From: Mycolicibacterium iranicum
Lineage (GTDB): Bacteria; Actinomycetota; Actinomycetes; Mycobacteriales; Mycobacteriaceae
Assembly (NCBI RefSeq): GCF_002101705.1
Contig: NZ_LQPC01000020.1
Span: forward strand, 186,001 to 250,000
Direction of reading: 5' to 3'
Length of the DNA: 64,000 nucleotides
Under the pieces are notes generated by a model. It was not told the DNA's origin. It did no database searches and saw only the letters and a program-made list of their open reading frames with translations. This document shows positions 1-9,562 of this stretch, piece after piece; the stretch's first letter is position 1; each line of letters starts with the position of its first letter. The position numbers and the translations under genes are program-made.

Positions 1-338
1 GCCTGGCTGTGCCGCCGCTGTTTACCTGTCTGTGGTTCACCGGTCCCCGCGGTCGGGTGTGTCGCCCGTACGCGCACTCGTCCGCGTCGGAAGTTCGTCG
101 CGATCGAGGTGGGAACCGGATGCGCCCCGCAAGGGGCGCCAGTCGCATGCCCAGCCAGGCGAACCCGGCTGAAGGCAACCCGAACAGTATGCCTCAGATC
201 GCGGCGTGCTCCAAATCCCTGGTGGAGGCCTAGACGCCGCCGCGAACGTGCTTCCAGGGCCCGAAACTCGCCCATTTCCCGCCACCATCGCATGCTCGGG
301 GGCCGCCGTCGAACTTACCGACGAGTAAGGTCATCGCC
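1..338. other. Non-coding stretch at window start
   Basis: I see no convincing gene here. Short open frames overlap on both strands and none has a recognisable product. The first 230 bases contain GGGAACC and AACCCG elements and several short complementary segments, so a structured leader RNA is possible, but I could not fit it to a known riboswitch class. The last 30 bases carry the inverted repeat listed separately, just before the GTG of the next gene. Confidence 0.4.
314..329. promoter_or_regulatory. Operator-like inverted repeat CTTAC-N6-GTAAG
   Basis: CTTACCGACGAGTAAG has perfect 5-base arms around a 6-base spacer and ends 9 bases before the GTG start at 339. The size and shape suit a TetR-type repressor site. 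No regulator for it is identifiable in the window. Confidence 0.35.
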
Positions 339-809
339 GTGACGAGTTCGCCGACGTATCGGGCATGGCAGCGGCTCTCTGGCATACCCGCCGGATCCAG
401 GCTGTTTTCGATGGCCGCAATGGCCAGGGTGCCGTATTTCGCGTCCATCCTCCCGCACGTCCGGCGCATGGAGCCCGGCATGGCCGAGGTGTCGGTCCCC
501 AACTGGTTCTTCCTCCATAACCACCTGGGCACGGTGCACGCCATCGCGTCATGCAACGCGGCAGAAGCCGCCATGGGCATGTTGATGGAGGCGACGGTGC
601 CGAGGTCGCACCGCTGGATTCCGAAGTCGATGACCGTCGCCTACCTGCAGAAGGCGACGACGTCACTGCGCGCGACCGCGCGGCTGGACCCCCCGGATTT
701 CACGCAGATCACCGACGGCGTGGAGTTCGTGATCCCGGTCAGCGTCGTCGACGACCACGGCACCGAGGTCGTGCATGCCGACATCACCTGCTGGGTGACG
801 CCGGCCTGA
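339..809 (+). CDS. DUF4442-like hotdog-fold protein (thioesterase-like)
   Basis: A 156-residue protein starting at GTG. It resembles the DUF4442 group of single-domain hotdog-fold proteins, related to acyl-CoA thioesterases (PaaI/YbgC type). Typical elements are an N-terminal helix region with a PYF segment, the NHLGTVHA stretch where hotdog proteins place their central helix, and the closing strand V-x-HADITCWVTPA. The substrate cannot be inferred. It stands alone, convergent with the esterase lipoprotein (one base between the stops), and has an operator-like repeat just upstream. Function is by fold only. Confidence 0.7.
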   Translation: MTSSPTYRAWQRLSGIPAGSRLFSMAAMARVPYFASILPHVRRMEPGMAEVSVPNWFFLHNHLGTVHAIASCNAAEAAMGMLMEATVPRSHRWIPKSMTVAYLQKATTSLRATARLDPPDFTQITDGVEFVIPVSVVDDHGTEVVHADITCWVTPA

Positions 810-810
810 G

Positions 811-2367
811 CTACTGCAGGCCGTCCCAGAACTCGCACCGGTGGGTGGCGCCGAAGTCGTCGATCATGCGGCTTCCGTCGGGTTGCAGCGACATGACGCC
901 GTCGGCCACGACGGACCAATCGCCGCCGGGGCTTCCCGCCTTCACGAATCTCGCCCAGTAGTCGACCATCTGGTTGCCGAGTTCGACCTGCGCGGGATCC
1001 GGCGGTGACGCGCCCCCGACGTCGAACAGGTAGCGCAGTTCCAGGGAGTGGCTGGCCCCCACGGGGAACGGCAGGGCCTTCAACGGATCGGGGGCGGGGG
1101 CGTTGCGATCGTTGAACTCGTAGAAGTAGACGTTCTCGTCAGCCGCGAGCTCGCGCGCCCAGCGCTTTCCCGGGCAGGCGAGCACTCCGTCGGTGACGGT
1201 GGCCGCGTAGGCGAGCGCCACATTCGGGAAGTCCGAGAGTGGATAGCGCTGCGCCACCGCGGCCGCGTCGGGTCCGAACGTGTCGGACAGCAGGCGCGGA
1301 TACTCCTCGGGGGTGTAATCCCTGCCGTCGCGGATGCGCTGCAGCGCGACGAACAACGTCCATTCGTCCCGCGTCGTGCCCATCAGGACCGGAACCTTTG
1401 CCGCCTTGCCCTCGCCGAATGCCGCGACGGGATCGGTCGGCAGGGCGGCCGTCCCGGTCACCGGACCGCTGAGCTGGTCGTCGCCGATGCCGTAGTACCA
1501 GATCGGGGTGCGCAGTTTGTTGGCCGGCAGCGCGCGTAGGCACTCGGCTGCAGATTCGGGATCGCCGCACCCGAGGTCGGCGGCGTAGGCGACGCTGCGG
1601 TCCTGCGCTGCTGGCAGCGCGAGCTGCGACTGGCAAGGGCCGCTCATCACGACGGCCGCACCGAAGAGGCCTTCCGAACCGGGCGCCACCAGGTGGTCGC
1701 ACACCGACATGCCGCCTGCGGACTCCCCCGCGACCGTGACCTTGCCTGGGTCGCCGCCGAAGTTCGCGATGTTGTCGCGCACCCAGCGCAGGGCGGCCTG
1801 CTGGTCGGCCAGCCCGTAGTTTCCGACGGCGCCGGGCGGCCCGAGCGCGGGATGGGCCAGAAATCCGAGGGCACCGAGCCGGTAGTTGAGAGTGACCACG
1901 ACGACGTCACCGCGGGACACGAGGCGCCGGGAGTCGTAGATTCCGCCGCTGCCCGCCACGAACGAGCCTCCGTGGATCCACACCATGACGGGCTTGGGAG
2001 CTCCGTCCTCGGATACCGGAGGTGTCCACACGTTGAGGCTGAGGCAGTCCTCATCGGTCTGCCTGCCGAGCTCGATGTCCCCGGTGAGGTCCTGCATGCA
2101 GCGCGGCCCGAACGCGGTGGCGTCACGTACGGCGTCCCACGGCGGGGCGGGCTCCGGATCCTGCCAGCGCAGCGCACCCACCGGCGGTGCGGCATAAGGA
2201 ATCCCGGCGAAAAGACGATGATCGGGCGCGACGACGCCGCGGAGGGTGCCCGAGCCGGTCTGCACGACTGCGGGGTCCGTCGACACCGACGCCGAGGTAT
2301 CGGCCTCGCGCGATCCGCTACACCCGGCGACGAGAAGAAGCGCCACCACGGCGAGCACGACGCGCAC
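811..2367 (-). CDS. Carboxylesterase type B lipoprotein
   Basis: A 518-residue secreted esterase of the carboxylesterase/para-nitrobenzyl esterase family (alpha/beta hydrolase). The N-terminus is a lipoprotein signal with lipobox LVAGC (Cys16), so it should be anchored outside the cytoplasmic membrane. Family landmarks are FAGIPYAAPPVG, EDCLSLNVWTP, the oxyanion segment IHGGSFVAGSGG, and the nucleophile elbow GESAGG with Ser216. The catalytic His is probably in ASHSLEL near residue 440. The start is GTG. The natural substrate is unknown. It is convergent with the hotdog protein and divergent from the P450, with about 118 bases between the two starts. Confidence 0.85.
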   Translation of the reverse strand: MRVVLAVVALLLVAGCSGSREADTSASVSTDPAVVQTGSGTLRGVVAPDHRLFAGIPYAAPPVGALRWQDPEPAPPWDAVRDATAFGPRCMQDLTGDIELGRQTDEDCLSLNVWTPPVSEDGAPKPVMVWIHGGSFVAGSGGIYDSRRLVSRGDVVVVTLNYRLGALGFLAHPALGPPGAVGNYGLADQQAALRWVRDNIANFGGDPGKVTVAGESAGGMSVCDHLVAPGSEGLFGAAVVMSGPCQSQLALPAAQDRSVAYAADLGCGDPESAAECLRALPANKLRTPIWYYGIGDDQLSGPVTGTAALPTDPVAAFGEGKAAKVPVLMGTTRDEWTLFVALQRIRDGRDYTPEEYPRLLSDTFGPDAAAVAQRYPLSDFPNVALAYAATVTDGVLACPGKRWARELAADENVYFYEFNDRNAPAPDPLKALPFPVGASHSLELRYLFDVGGASPPDPAQVELGNQMVDYWARFVKAGSPGGDWSVVADGVMSLQPDGSRMIDDFGATHRCEFWDGLQ

Positions 2368-2441
2368 GAGTCCCGAGCTTACGGTGACTTACCCGGAGCC
2401 GCCGTTGGCGAAGTGGCGACCGTCACATAGACTGTCGGTAG

Positions 2442-2455
2442 TTGACACCCGTCAA
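2442..2455. promoter_or_regulatory. Operator-like inverted repeat TTGAC-N4-GTCAA
   Basis: TTGACACCCGTCAA is a perfect inverted repeat (5-base arms, 4-base spacer) 30 bases upstream of the P450 start, in the gap between the divergent esterase and P450 genes. It could bind a TetR-type repressor or overlap a -35 element (TTGACA). No cognate regulator is assigned. Confidence 0.4.
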
Positions 2456-2484
2456 ATTTCCTTCAGCCCCAACGAGGAGATGGC

Positions 2485-3735
2485 ATGACCACACCCACCA
2501 TGGATGAGCACGCCAAAGTACTGGCCGACCCGACGGCATACGCCGACAACGACCGGTTGCACACGGCGCTCGCCTATCTACGGGCCAACGAGCCCGTCGC
2601 GTGGGTTGACCTCAAGCCGTACCGCCCGTTCTGGGCAATCACCAAGCACGCCGACATCATGGCCATCGAGCGCGCCAACGATCTGTGGTTGTCCGAACCT
2701 CGCCCGCTGCTCGCGACCGCGGCCGCCGACGACTACATGGCCGCCCAGATGGAAGCAGGCATGGGCCTGCGCACCCTGATCCACATGGACGACCCGCACC
2801 ACCGCAAGGTGCGGGCCATCGGCGCCGACTGGTTCCGCCCGAAAGCCATGCGCGACTTGAAGATTCGCGTCGATGAGCTCGCCAAGCGCTACGTGGACCG
2901 GATGCGTGACATCGGCCCTGAATGTGACTTCGTCACCGACATCGCGGTGCAGTTCCCGCTGTACGTGATCATGTCGCTGCTCGGCCTGCCCGAAGAGGAC
3001 TACGGTCGGATGCACTCGCTGACCCAGGAGATGTTCGGGGGCGACGACGACGAGTACAAACGCGGCGTCAGTCCCGAGGAGCAGATGGCGGTTCTGCTCG
3101 ACTTCTTCGCCTACTTCGCCAAGCTGACCGCATCGCGGCGCGAGAACCCCACCGACGACCTCGCGTCGGCGATCGCGAACGGCAAGATCGACGGCGAGCC
3201 GATGTCGGACATCGACACCGCGTCCTACTACGTCATCGTCGCCAGCGCCGGCCATGACACCACCAAGGACGCGATCTCAGGGGGCCTACAGGCCCTGATC
3301 GAGAACCCCGGCGAGCTGGCGCGCCTGCGCGACAACCTCGACCTGATGCCGACGGCGGTCGAGGAGATGATCCGCTGGACCACACCGGTCAAGGAGTTCA
3401 TGCGCACCGCGGCCGAGGACACCGAGGTGCGAGGTGTGCCGATCGCCAAGGGCGAGTCGGTCTACCTGGCCTATGTGTCGGGCAACCGCGACGAGGAGAT
3501 CTTCGACGACCCGTTCCGCTTCGACGTCGCCCGCGATCCCAACCGGCACGTGTCGTTCGGCTACGGCGTGCACTTCTGTCTCGGCGCCGCGCTGGCCCGG
3601 ATGGAGATGACCAGCCTGTTCACCGAGTTGGTTCCCCGGCTGGAATCGATCGAGATGGCCGGCGACCCGGAATGGGCGGCCACCACATTCGTCGGCGGTC
3701 TCAAGCACCTTCCGGTTCGGTACTCGCTGCGCTGA
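2485..3735 (+). CDS. Cytochrome P450
   Basis: A 416-residue soluble bacterial P450 mono-oxygenase. Visible landmarks are the I-helix oxygen-binding motif AGHDTTKD, the K-helix ExxR in EEMIRW, the segment FRFDVARDPNRHVSFG, and the heme-thiolate loop FGYGVHFCLGAALARME with the proximal Cys near residue 365. The start ATG has a good ribosome site (GAGGAG, 6 bases upstream). No ferredoxin or ferredoxin reductase gene is adjacent, so redox partners must come from elsewhere; the FAD reductase at 15.6-16.8 kb is one candidate. The substrate is unknown. The end overlaps the convergent TetR gene by about 35 bases. Confidence 0.92.
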   Translation: MTTPTMDEHAKVLADPTAYADNDRLHTALAYLRANEPVAWVDLKPYRPFWAITKHADIMAIERANDLWLSEPRPLLATAAADDYMAAQMEAGMGLRTLIHMDDPHHRKVRAIGADWFRPKAMRDLKIRVDELAKRYVDRMRDIGPECDFVTDIAVQFPLYVIMSLLGLPEEDYGRMHSLTQEMFGGDDDEYKRGVSPEEQMAVLLDFFAYFAKLTASRRENPTDDLASAIANGKIDGEPMSDIDTASYYVIVASAGHDTTKDAISGGLQALIENPGELARLRDNLDLMPTAVEEMIRWTTPVKEFMRTAAEDTEVRGVPIAKGESVYLAYVSGNRDEEIFDDPFRFDVARDPNRHVSFGYGVHFCLGAALARMEMTSLFTELVPRLESIEMAGDPEWAATTFVGGLKHLPVRYSLR

Positions 3736-4339
3736 CCGGCCGTCGTGAGTATGTGGTGAGGAACGCATCGACCGCGGCGGCAGCGACGGCGCGGTAGTCG
3801 AAGTCGGCCAATGTGCTGACGCGACCGAACGTCAAAGGGCCGATCAGCAGCGCGAGCGCGGTGTTGAGGTCCACCGGCTCCAGTTCGGTGACCGCCTGCG
3901 GGCTTTCGAGTAGTCGGATGAACGGCGCCGAGTACTCCTCGGCGATGCGCTGTCTCAACGTCTGAACCCCGGGACTGGATCCATCGGGGATGCGCGGCAT
4001 CTCGGGCCCGAACGACACCCAGGCCATTGCGGTGAGCGTGATCGGAGCCTCGGCGATCGCGTCGGCCCACCCGACGACGACGGCGAGCAGGCGGTCTCGG
4101 AGGCTGCCCTCGGCGGGCGGCATCGGCGGCGGGGAGATGAGGTTGGCGAAGGACGCCGCGACCAGGTCGTTGGCGCTGGGAAAGTGCCGGTAGAGCGTCG
4201 CCCGTGCGACGTTGGCGTGTCGCGTCACGGCGTCGACGGTGACGGCTCCGGGGCCTCCCGCTCGCAGTAGGGCGGTGGCCGCCTCGAGCAGACGGGCGCG
4301 CGAGCGCGCGGGCCTCGGATCGCCACTGGAGGCGTCCAT
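3701..4339 (-). CDS. TetR-family regulator, probable repressor of the adjacent MFS pump
   Basis: A 212-residue TetR-type regulator. The N-terminal helix-turn-helix lies at about residues 14-60 (ARLLEAATALLRAGGPGAVTV, then HANVARATLYRHFPS). The C-terminal ligand domain is of the usual length. It is divergent from the MFS exporter, 87 bases apart, with a near-perfect palindrome between them, the standard layout for a local drug-responsive repressor that also autoregulates. Its 3' end overlaps the end of the P450 gene. The regulatory target is inferred from position. Confidence 0.88.
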   Translation of the reverse strand: MDASSGDPRPARSRARLLEAATALLRAGGPGAVTVDAVTRHANVARATLYRHFPSANDLVAASFANLISPPPMPPAEGSLRDRLLAVVVGWADAIAEAPITLTAMAWVSFGPEMPRIPDGSSPGVQTLRQRIAEEYSAPFIRLLESPQAVTELEPVDLNTALALLIGPLTFGRVSTLADFDYRAVAAAAVDAFLTTYSRRPVSAASTEPEGA

Positions 4340-4385
4340 GCGTTTCCTTCACCTCCGGACGGGGAACAAAGAGCCCAAAACTTTT

Positions 4386-4400
4386 GAGACTGCTAGTCTC
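4386..4400. promoter_or_regulatory. TetR operator between the regulator and MFS genes
   Basis: GAGACTGCTAGTCTC is a perfect inverted repeat (GAGACT-N3-AGTCTC), flanked by TTTT and GAAAA that nearly extend it. It lies midway between the divergent start codons, 27 bases before the MFS ATG, where bound repressor would cover both promoters. Confidence 0.7.
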
Positions 4401-4426
4401 GAAAAAACTCGGCAGGAAGAGGCGAC

Positions 4427-6010
4427 ATGGTCGACGCTCCCACGCAGTCCGACCAGGATATCGACCGCGCGCCGACGGCTGCTTCGAGTCGCCGCAGGAA
4501 CTGGATCCTGTGCGTCGCCAGCGCAGACGTCCTGTTGGTCATGGCGTCGATGGTGGCGCTCAACGCCGCGCTGCCCGACATCGCACGGGAGACCTCGGCG
4601 ACCCAGACCCAGCTGACATGGGTCGTCGATGGATACACCCTGGCGCTGGCATGCCTGCTGCTGCCCGCGGGAGCCATCGGCGACCGCTACGGCAGACGGG
4701 GCGCGCTCCTGGTGGGCCTGGCCATTTTCTCGGTGGCCTCGGCCGCACCGATCGTCTTCGGCAGCCCTACCGAGATCATCCTGTCGCGCGTGGTCGCCGG
4801 CGTCGGCGCGGCGTTGATCATGCCCGCCACCCTGTCTCTGTTGACCGCGGCGTTTCCGAAATCGGAGCGCAACAAGGCCGTCGGCATCTGGGCCGGCGTC
4901 GCCGGCTCCGGCGCCATCTTCGGCTTCCTCGGGACCGGCCTTCTACTCCAGCACTTCTCGTGGCAGTCAATCTTCTACGGCTTCGCCGCTGCCGGCGTGC
5001 TGATGTTCGCTGTGACCCTGACCATCGGCTCGTCGCGCGACGAGACCGCGACGCCGATCGACTGGGCGGGCGGCGCGTTGATCGGACTCGGCCTTGCCGT
5101 GTTCGTGCTCGGAGTCGTCGAGGCCCCTGTACGCGGGTGGAGTGATCCGATGGTACTGGGTTGCATCGCGCTCGGCGTGGTCCTCGTGGCGGCGTTCGCC
5201 ACGCTGCAACTTCGGCGTGACCATCCGCTGCTCGACGTGCGACTGTTCCGTTCCCCCGAATTCAGCACCGGCGCAACAGGAATCACATTCCTGTTCTTCG
5301 CGATGTTCGGATTCTTCTTCATTTCCATGCAATTCATGCAGCTCGTGATGGGTTACACCGCCCTGCAGACGGCATTCGCCCTGTCTCCGCTCGCCGTGCC
5401 GATGCTGATCCTGTCGAGCACCATCCACCTCTTCCTGCCCAAGATCGGACTGCGCTTTGCGACGAGCCTCGGCCTGGCGCTCATCGCCGCCGGACTGTTC
5501 TGGATGACGTTCTTAACGGTGGACGCGACCTTCCTCGACCTGGTTGGCCCCATGCTCGTCAACGCAATGGGAGTTGGATTGTGCACGGCACCAACGACAT
5601 CAGCGATCATGAACGCCGTGCCGGACGAGAAGCAGGGCGTTGCGTCGGCGGTCAACGACGCCACCCGGGAGGTCGGCGCGGCGATCGGCATCGCCGTCGC
5701 GGGATCAGTGCTGGCGGCGGTCTATCACAGCGCACTGGCACCGAAACTCGGCGCGTTCCCGGAGCAGATCCGAGACTCGGCCACCGATTCACTGGCCTAC
5801 GCCCAGTCGATCTCAGAACAGATGGGACCTCAGGGCCTCCAACTCGCCGGCCTCGCGGAAGCGGCGTTCCTTCAGGCCATGGACCAGGCACTCGTCGTCA
5901 TGTCGACCGTGCTCGTCCTGGGAGCGGTGTTCCTCATCATCTGGGCGCCCGGACGCGACGGCCGACAGTGGGCATTCCTCACACGGGACTCGGGCCGGCA
6001 CCGGCGATGA
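4427..6010 (+). CDS. MFS drug:H+ antiporter, DHA2 (14-TMS) family
   Basis: A 527-residue membrane transporter of the EmrB/QacA type. After a hydrophilic N-terminus of about 25 residues come about 14 hydrophobic segments. The loop GDRYGRRGALLVG matches the MFS motif between TM2 and TM3, and the segment ALNAALPDIARE with TWVVDGYTL matches DHA2 exporters. It probably exports hydrophobic or cationic compounds; the substrate is unknown. It is likely controlled by the divergent TetR gene. Its last 32 bases overlap the 3' end of the convergent mftG. Confidence 0.88.
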   Translation: MVDAPTQSDQDIDRAPTAASSRRRNWILCVASADVLLVMASMVALNAALPDIARETSATQTQLTWVVDGYTLALACLLLPAGAIGDRYGRRGALLVGLAIFSVASAAPIVFGSPTEIILSRVVAGVGAALIMPATLSLLTAAFPKSERNKAVGIWAGVAGSGAIFGFLGTGLLLQHFSWQSIFYGFAAAGVLMFAVTLTIGSSRDETATPIDWAGGALIGLGLAVFVLGVVEAPVRGWSDPMVLGCIALGVVLVAAFATLQLRRDHPLLDVRLFRSPEFSTGATGITFLFFAMFGFFFISMQFMQLVMGYTALQTAFALSPLAVPMLILSSTIHLFLPKIGLRFATSLGLALIAAGLFWMTFLTVDATFLDLVGPMLVNAMGVGLCTAPTTSAIMNAVPDEKQGVASAVNDATREVGAAIGIAVAGSVLAAVYHSALAPKLGAFPEQIRDSATDSLAYAQSISEQMGPQGLQLAGLAEAAFLQAMDQALVVMSTVLVLGAVFLIIWAPGRDGRQWAFLTRDSGRHRR

Positions 6011-7403
6011 ACTCCGCGGCGCGGTGCCCGGCCATCACGATGGTCGCGTGTGGCCCGCGACTCGGAATCTCCGGCAGGATCGAACCGTCCACCACCCAAA
6101 GATTCTGCAGGCCGTAGACACGGCACTGCCCGTCGACAACCGCACCCATTTTCGCTGTCCCGCACAAATGCTGCGATGTCGACCAGATTTCCTCGGATTG
6201 CACTGTGGTTCCTGCTAATTCGCTTGCCAACCGAGTGCCGGCACGGAGCAGCTCGACATCGGCGGGGGCGCTGTCGTAGCGCTGCTCGATGACAGGATCG
6301 GCGTCGGGATCGGGCGAGACGATCCTGACGCTGCCCCGCGACTGCGGGCGCATCAGCGTCACCCCGATGTGCGGCCGGTCGGTGGGGTCGTCGCGGCGGC
6401 CGGTCGTCATCGCTCCGAAGCCCGCCGTGTAGGGCCGGATCTCCACCCCGTCCGCCGTCGTCAGCACGGCTTCCAGTGGCGGCACCCCGTGGGTCGCCGG
6501 CCACGTCACCGGAAGCACCCATTCCGGATGGTCGATGGTGTCGACACCGACGGGAAGATCGTGCGCCACCGTCACCCCGGCGGCGCGCAGCACATATTCC
6601 GGCCCGATCCCGGACAGCATGAGCAACTGGGCCGAGGCGATCGCACCGGCCGACACGACGATCCGATCGGCGGTCAGAGACACTGCACCGTCCGGACCGA
6701 CGCAGTCCACGCCGACGGCACGGCCTCCCGAGAGCCGCAACCGCACAGCTCGGGTTTCGGTCCGCACCGTCAGGTTCGGACGTCGCAGCGCCGGCTCCAG
6801 GAATGCACCTCCCGGTCCGACACGGGTGCCGCGGTCGATGTTGAGCGGCACCGCGCCCACCCCGGGGAGGAGGGGGTTCTCTGGCGTCGACCCGTTGAGA
6901 TCGGCGATCCAATCGAATCCAGCCTCACGGGCGGCATCGACGAACGACGCTGTGCAGCCATCGAATTCGGCGACCCGGCGAACCCTGATCGGGCCGTCGG
7001 AGCCGTGTACAGGACCTGCGAAGTCCAGATCGGTCTCAATGGCTGTGAAGTGCGGGAGAACGTCGGCCCACGTCCATCCGTCGATGCCCCAGCCGTCGAG
7101 GTCAGACGGAAAGGCCCGGCAGAAGTAACCACCGTTGACGGCACCGGAACCGCCGACGACCCTGCCGCGCATCAGCTGGGTGTAGCGCCGCGGCGCGTCG
7201 GTCAGTGCGCTCGGGTAGCGGCGCACCAGCGCGCTGGCGATGCCGATCGGCAGCCGCAGCGCGTCGGTGATCTGGCTGGCAACCAGGGGGTCGGCAGGAC
7301 CGGGACCCGCCTCCACCACTGTGACGTTGCAAGTGTCGTCGACGGAAAGACGTTCTGCCAGGACCGAACCCGCGCTGCCCGCCCCGACGATCAGGACGTC
7401 CAC
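5979..7403 (-). CDS. mftG: Mycofactocin system GMC-family oxidoreductase MftG
   Basis: A 474-residue flavoprotein of the GMC (glucose-methanol-choline) family. The N-terminal FAD-binding motif is VGAGSAGSVLAERLS. GRVVGGSGAVNGG is the second GMC signature, and the C-terminal segment HLCGTAKMGAV with VVDGSILPEIPSRGPHAT is typical of the family. Its position at the end of the mft operon identifies it as MftG, thought to reoxidise reduced mycofactocin and pass electrons to respiration. It starts with GTG directly after the mftF stop with no gap, so the two are probably translationally coupled. Confidence 0.92.
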   Translation of the reverse strand: MDVLIVGAGSAGSVLAERLSVDDTCNVTVVEAGPGPADPLVASQITDALRLPIGIASALVRRYPSALTDAPRRYTQLMRGRVVGGSGAVNGGYFCRAFPSDLDGWGIDGWTWADVLPHFTAIETDLDFAGPVHGSDGPIRVRRVAEFDGCTASFVDAAREAGFDWIADLNGSTPENPLLPGVGAVPLNIDRGTRVGPGGAFLEPALRRPNLTVRTETRAVRLRLSGGRAVGVDCVGPDGAVSLTADRIVVSAGAIASAQLLMLSGIGPEYVLRAAGVTVAHDLPVGVDTIDHPEWVLPVTWPATHGVPPLEAVLTTADGVEIRPYTAGFGAMTTGRRDDPTDRPHIGVTLMRPQSRGSVRIVSPDPDADPVIEQRYDSAPADVELLRAGTRLASELAGTTVQSEEIWSTSQHLCGTAKMGAVVDGQCRVYGLQNLWVVDGSILPEIPSRGPHATIVMAGHRAAEFIAGAGPSPV

Positions 7404-8816
7404 TCAGGTCCGGATTTGCGGCTTGAGGGCTCCGGCGTGACGCTCGCGGACCACGCCGGTCCACAGGCCGAGGCCGTAGGCGATGTCGTCGATCCGCTTG
7501 AGCAGGATGTAGGTGAGCAGACCGACGCGCTTGGTGTCCTCGTCGGCGTTGCCGTTACGGGTGGCCCAGTCGAATACGCCGTCGAGCACGGCGGCCACCA
7601 CCACGACCCGGCGGCAGCGTTTCGACAGGACTGCGGCCACCATTGCGATCGGCCAGTAGTGCCGGCAGATCGCCGACGCCAGCGCAAGCGCAGCCGACCA
7701 CAGCCCGTGCGCCGCCACGACGGCGACCTCCATGGGCTCGGTCTGCACACTCGACAGCGATTTCGCGATGCGGCGCCCGGTGATCGCGGCGACGGCAACC
7801 GAGGCGACGTAGCCGATGCAGGAACCGAGGGCGACGAGCATCCACACCACCAGCGTCCAGCCCGAGATCACCAGCGGAGCCGTCTTACCGGGATGGCGGA
7901 TCGTCAGCGGCGCCGCCGAACCACCGTAGAAAGATTTGCGGGCGAACCACTTTCGCAACTCGGTGCGATGATCGTGAGCCACCATGGCGATCGGTTCGTA
8001 GCGCAGCCGCGCCCCTGCCTCGTTGAGACGCCAGCACAGGTCGACGTCCTCTCCCGAGACGAGGCTCTCATCGAAACCGCCCACATCGAGCAGGGCGCTG
8101 CGCCGGCAGATGATCGCGGCGCTGGGCACATAGGACACCGTCCCGAACGGAATCACCGGGGCCTCGCGCAATCCGAGATCCAGCGACGAACGCACCGCCT
8201 CGTAGCGGGCGACCACGCTGTCGGACTTCTCCAGCGCGACGATCCGCGGGGCCACCAGCGCCACGGTCGGGTCGCAGAAGTGCCCGAGAAGGGCTTCCAG
8301 CCACCCGCGCCGCGGCACCACGTCCGAATCCAAGAACGCCACGAAGTCGGTGTTGCAGACCGCGAGACCGGCGTTGCGGGCCGCCGCCGGCCCCTTGCTC
8401 CTGGCGTTGCGCAGGATCCGCACGTCGCAGTGCATGGACGCGAAATCCGTTTCCCGCACCGGCCGCGCCGAGCCGTCATCGACGATGACGACCTTGAGGC
8501 CACGCAGGGCGGCCACCAACCTGATGAGTCCGGACGCGTTGTCGCGCACCGGGATAACGACGGTGACGTCGCGGTGCGACGGGCCGCTCAGCGGGCGGGG
8601 GTGCGCGACGGTGGCGTCGAGCAGGGTGCGAGCCAATTGTGCGCTGACCGCATCGTGGACCTCGAGTCTGCCGCCGTTGAGCATGGTCTGAGCGGCCGGG
8701 GCCAAGCGGAGCAGGCGGGTGGGCGATCCGCCGAGGAGCGCCGCACCTTCGCCGAGGACGCGCACGCGCCGATCGACCTGGACGGCGAACCCGTCCGGCA
8801 GTCGCGGCCCCGTCAT
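7404..8816 (-). CDS. mftF: Mycofactocin glycosyltransferase MftF
   Basis: A 470-residue family-2 glycosyltransferase that decorates premycofactocin with a glucan chain. The GT-A core lies at about residues 85-300: [10 protein letters not shown], the nucleotide-binding VIVDDGSA, and [14 protein letters not shown] carrying the DxD-like metal site. [15 protein letters not shown] is the usual GT2 acceptor-side signature. Hydrophobic stretches follow (about residues 310-340 and 370-410), so the protein is probably membrane-associated. It overlaps the mftE stop by four bases and abuts mftG, which fits the conserved order mftD-E-F-G. Confidence 0.93.
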   Translation of the reverse strand: MTGPRLPDGFAVQVDRRVRVLGEGAALLGGSPTRLLRLAPAAQTMLNGGRLEVHDAVSAQLARTLLDATVAHPRPLSGPSHRDVTVVIPVRDNASGLIRLVAALRGLKVVIVDDGSARPVRETDFASMHCDVRILRNARSKGPAAARNAGLAVCNTDFVAFLDSDVVPRRGWLEALLGHFCDPTVALVAPRIVALEKSDSVVARYEAVRSSLDLGLREAPVIPFGTVSYVPSAAIICRRSALLDVGGFDESLVSGEDVDLCWRLNEAGARLRYEPIAMVAHDHRTELRKWFARKSFYGGSAAPLTIRHPGKTAPLVISGWTLVVWMLVALGSCIGYVASVAVAAITGRRIAKSLSSVQTEPMEVAVVAAHGLWSAALALASAICRHYWPIAMVAAVLSKRCRRVVVVAAVLDGVFDWATRNGNADEDTKRVGLLTYILLKRIDDIAYGLGLWTGVVRERHAGALKPQIRT

Positions 8817-9556
8817 GTCAACATCCCCTCGCGATCAGGTGCCCATCGGGCAACGCGCCCTGCGCACGCGTCCACCATTTCGGCAAAGATCTTCCTCCCC
8901 TCGTCCGCTGTCGCTGTCGTGGGGTCCCCCAAGACCCCCAGCGAACTTACGGCCGCGACACCCCCGCGCCGCATCTCTGGCAGCAGCTCCGACAACCGAG
9001 CCCGGTTTCCCGGTACCCGTTCATCTTGCCTCACCACGTTAGGCGAAATATGTAGCAATACGGATGTTTCGGTATGCCCGGCGTGGGCGTCGGCGTTGCT
9101 GGCGACACACGAGCACCACCCCGCGTCGCGACCCTCGTACCGCAGTAGGGCCACCGCTCGGCGCAGCGCCTCGACGTTTCCACCGTGTCCGTTGACGAAG
9201 ACCACGCGCGACGACCACCGACATGCAGACCGGGCGAACTCAACGAGAAGTTCCGCCAGTACCGGTATGCCAATTGACACCGTGCCGGCAAAGCCCTCGT
9301 GCTCGCCGCTCGCGCCGTAGGCGATCGCGGGGGCGATGAGCCACTTGGATTCACTCCGCGCCCGCAGCAGGGTGACAAGCGCCTCCGCAACGGCCGTCGC
9401 AATGCGTGTGTCGGTGTCCAGGGGTAGGTGAGGTCCGTGCTGTTCGGTCGATCCGACAGGGACGATCAGCGCTGCAGATGCGTCATGGAGCTGCCTCGAC
9501 GTCGAGTTCCCGAGCTCGCGGGGGTAGACCACGCGACGATGGTAGGCCGAATTCAC
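8813..9556 (-). CDS. mftE: Mycofactocin peptidase MftE (creatininase family)
   Basis: A 247-residue metal-dependent amidohydrolase of the creatininase fold that releases the C-terminal Val-Tyr unit from modified MftA. Metal-binding segments seen are [16 protein letters not shown] and [16 protein letters not shown] place the start at the GTG at 9556 (reading VNSAYHRRV), because M. tuberculosis MftE as I recall it begins MNSSYHHRV and has nearly this length. An upstream in-frame start at 9634 would add 26 residues of atypical sequence. No strong ribosome site precedes the GTG. A 19-base inverted repeat lies just upstream. Confidence 0.88.
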   Translation of the reverse strand: MNSAYHRRVVYPRELGNSTSRQLHDASAALIVPVGSTEQHGPHLPLDTDTRIATAVAEALVTLLRARSESKWLIAPAIAYGASGEHEGFAGTVSIGIPVLAELLVEFARSACRWSSRVVFVNGHGGNVEALRRAVALLRYEGRDAGWCSCVASNADAHAGHTETSVLLHISPNVVRQDERVPGNRARLSELLPEMRRGGVAAVSSLGVLGDPTTATADEGRKIFAEMVDACAGRVARWAPDREGMLT

Positions 9557-9562
9557 CTGGCG

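Noticed and set aside
6369..9320. 983-residue plus-strand open frame opposite mftG-mftF-mftE
   Set aside because: It is the antisense shadow of three well-supported genes. Its translation is low-complexity Arg/Gly/His-rich with no domain, as expected from GC-rich third positions.
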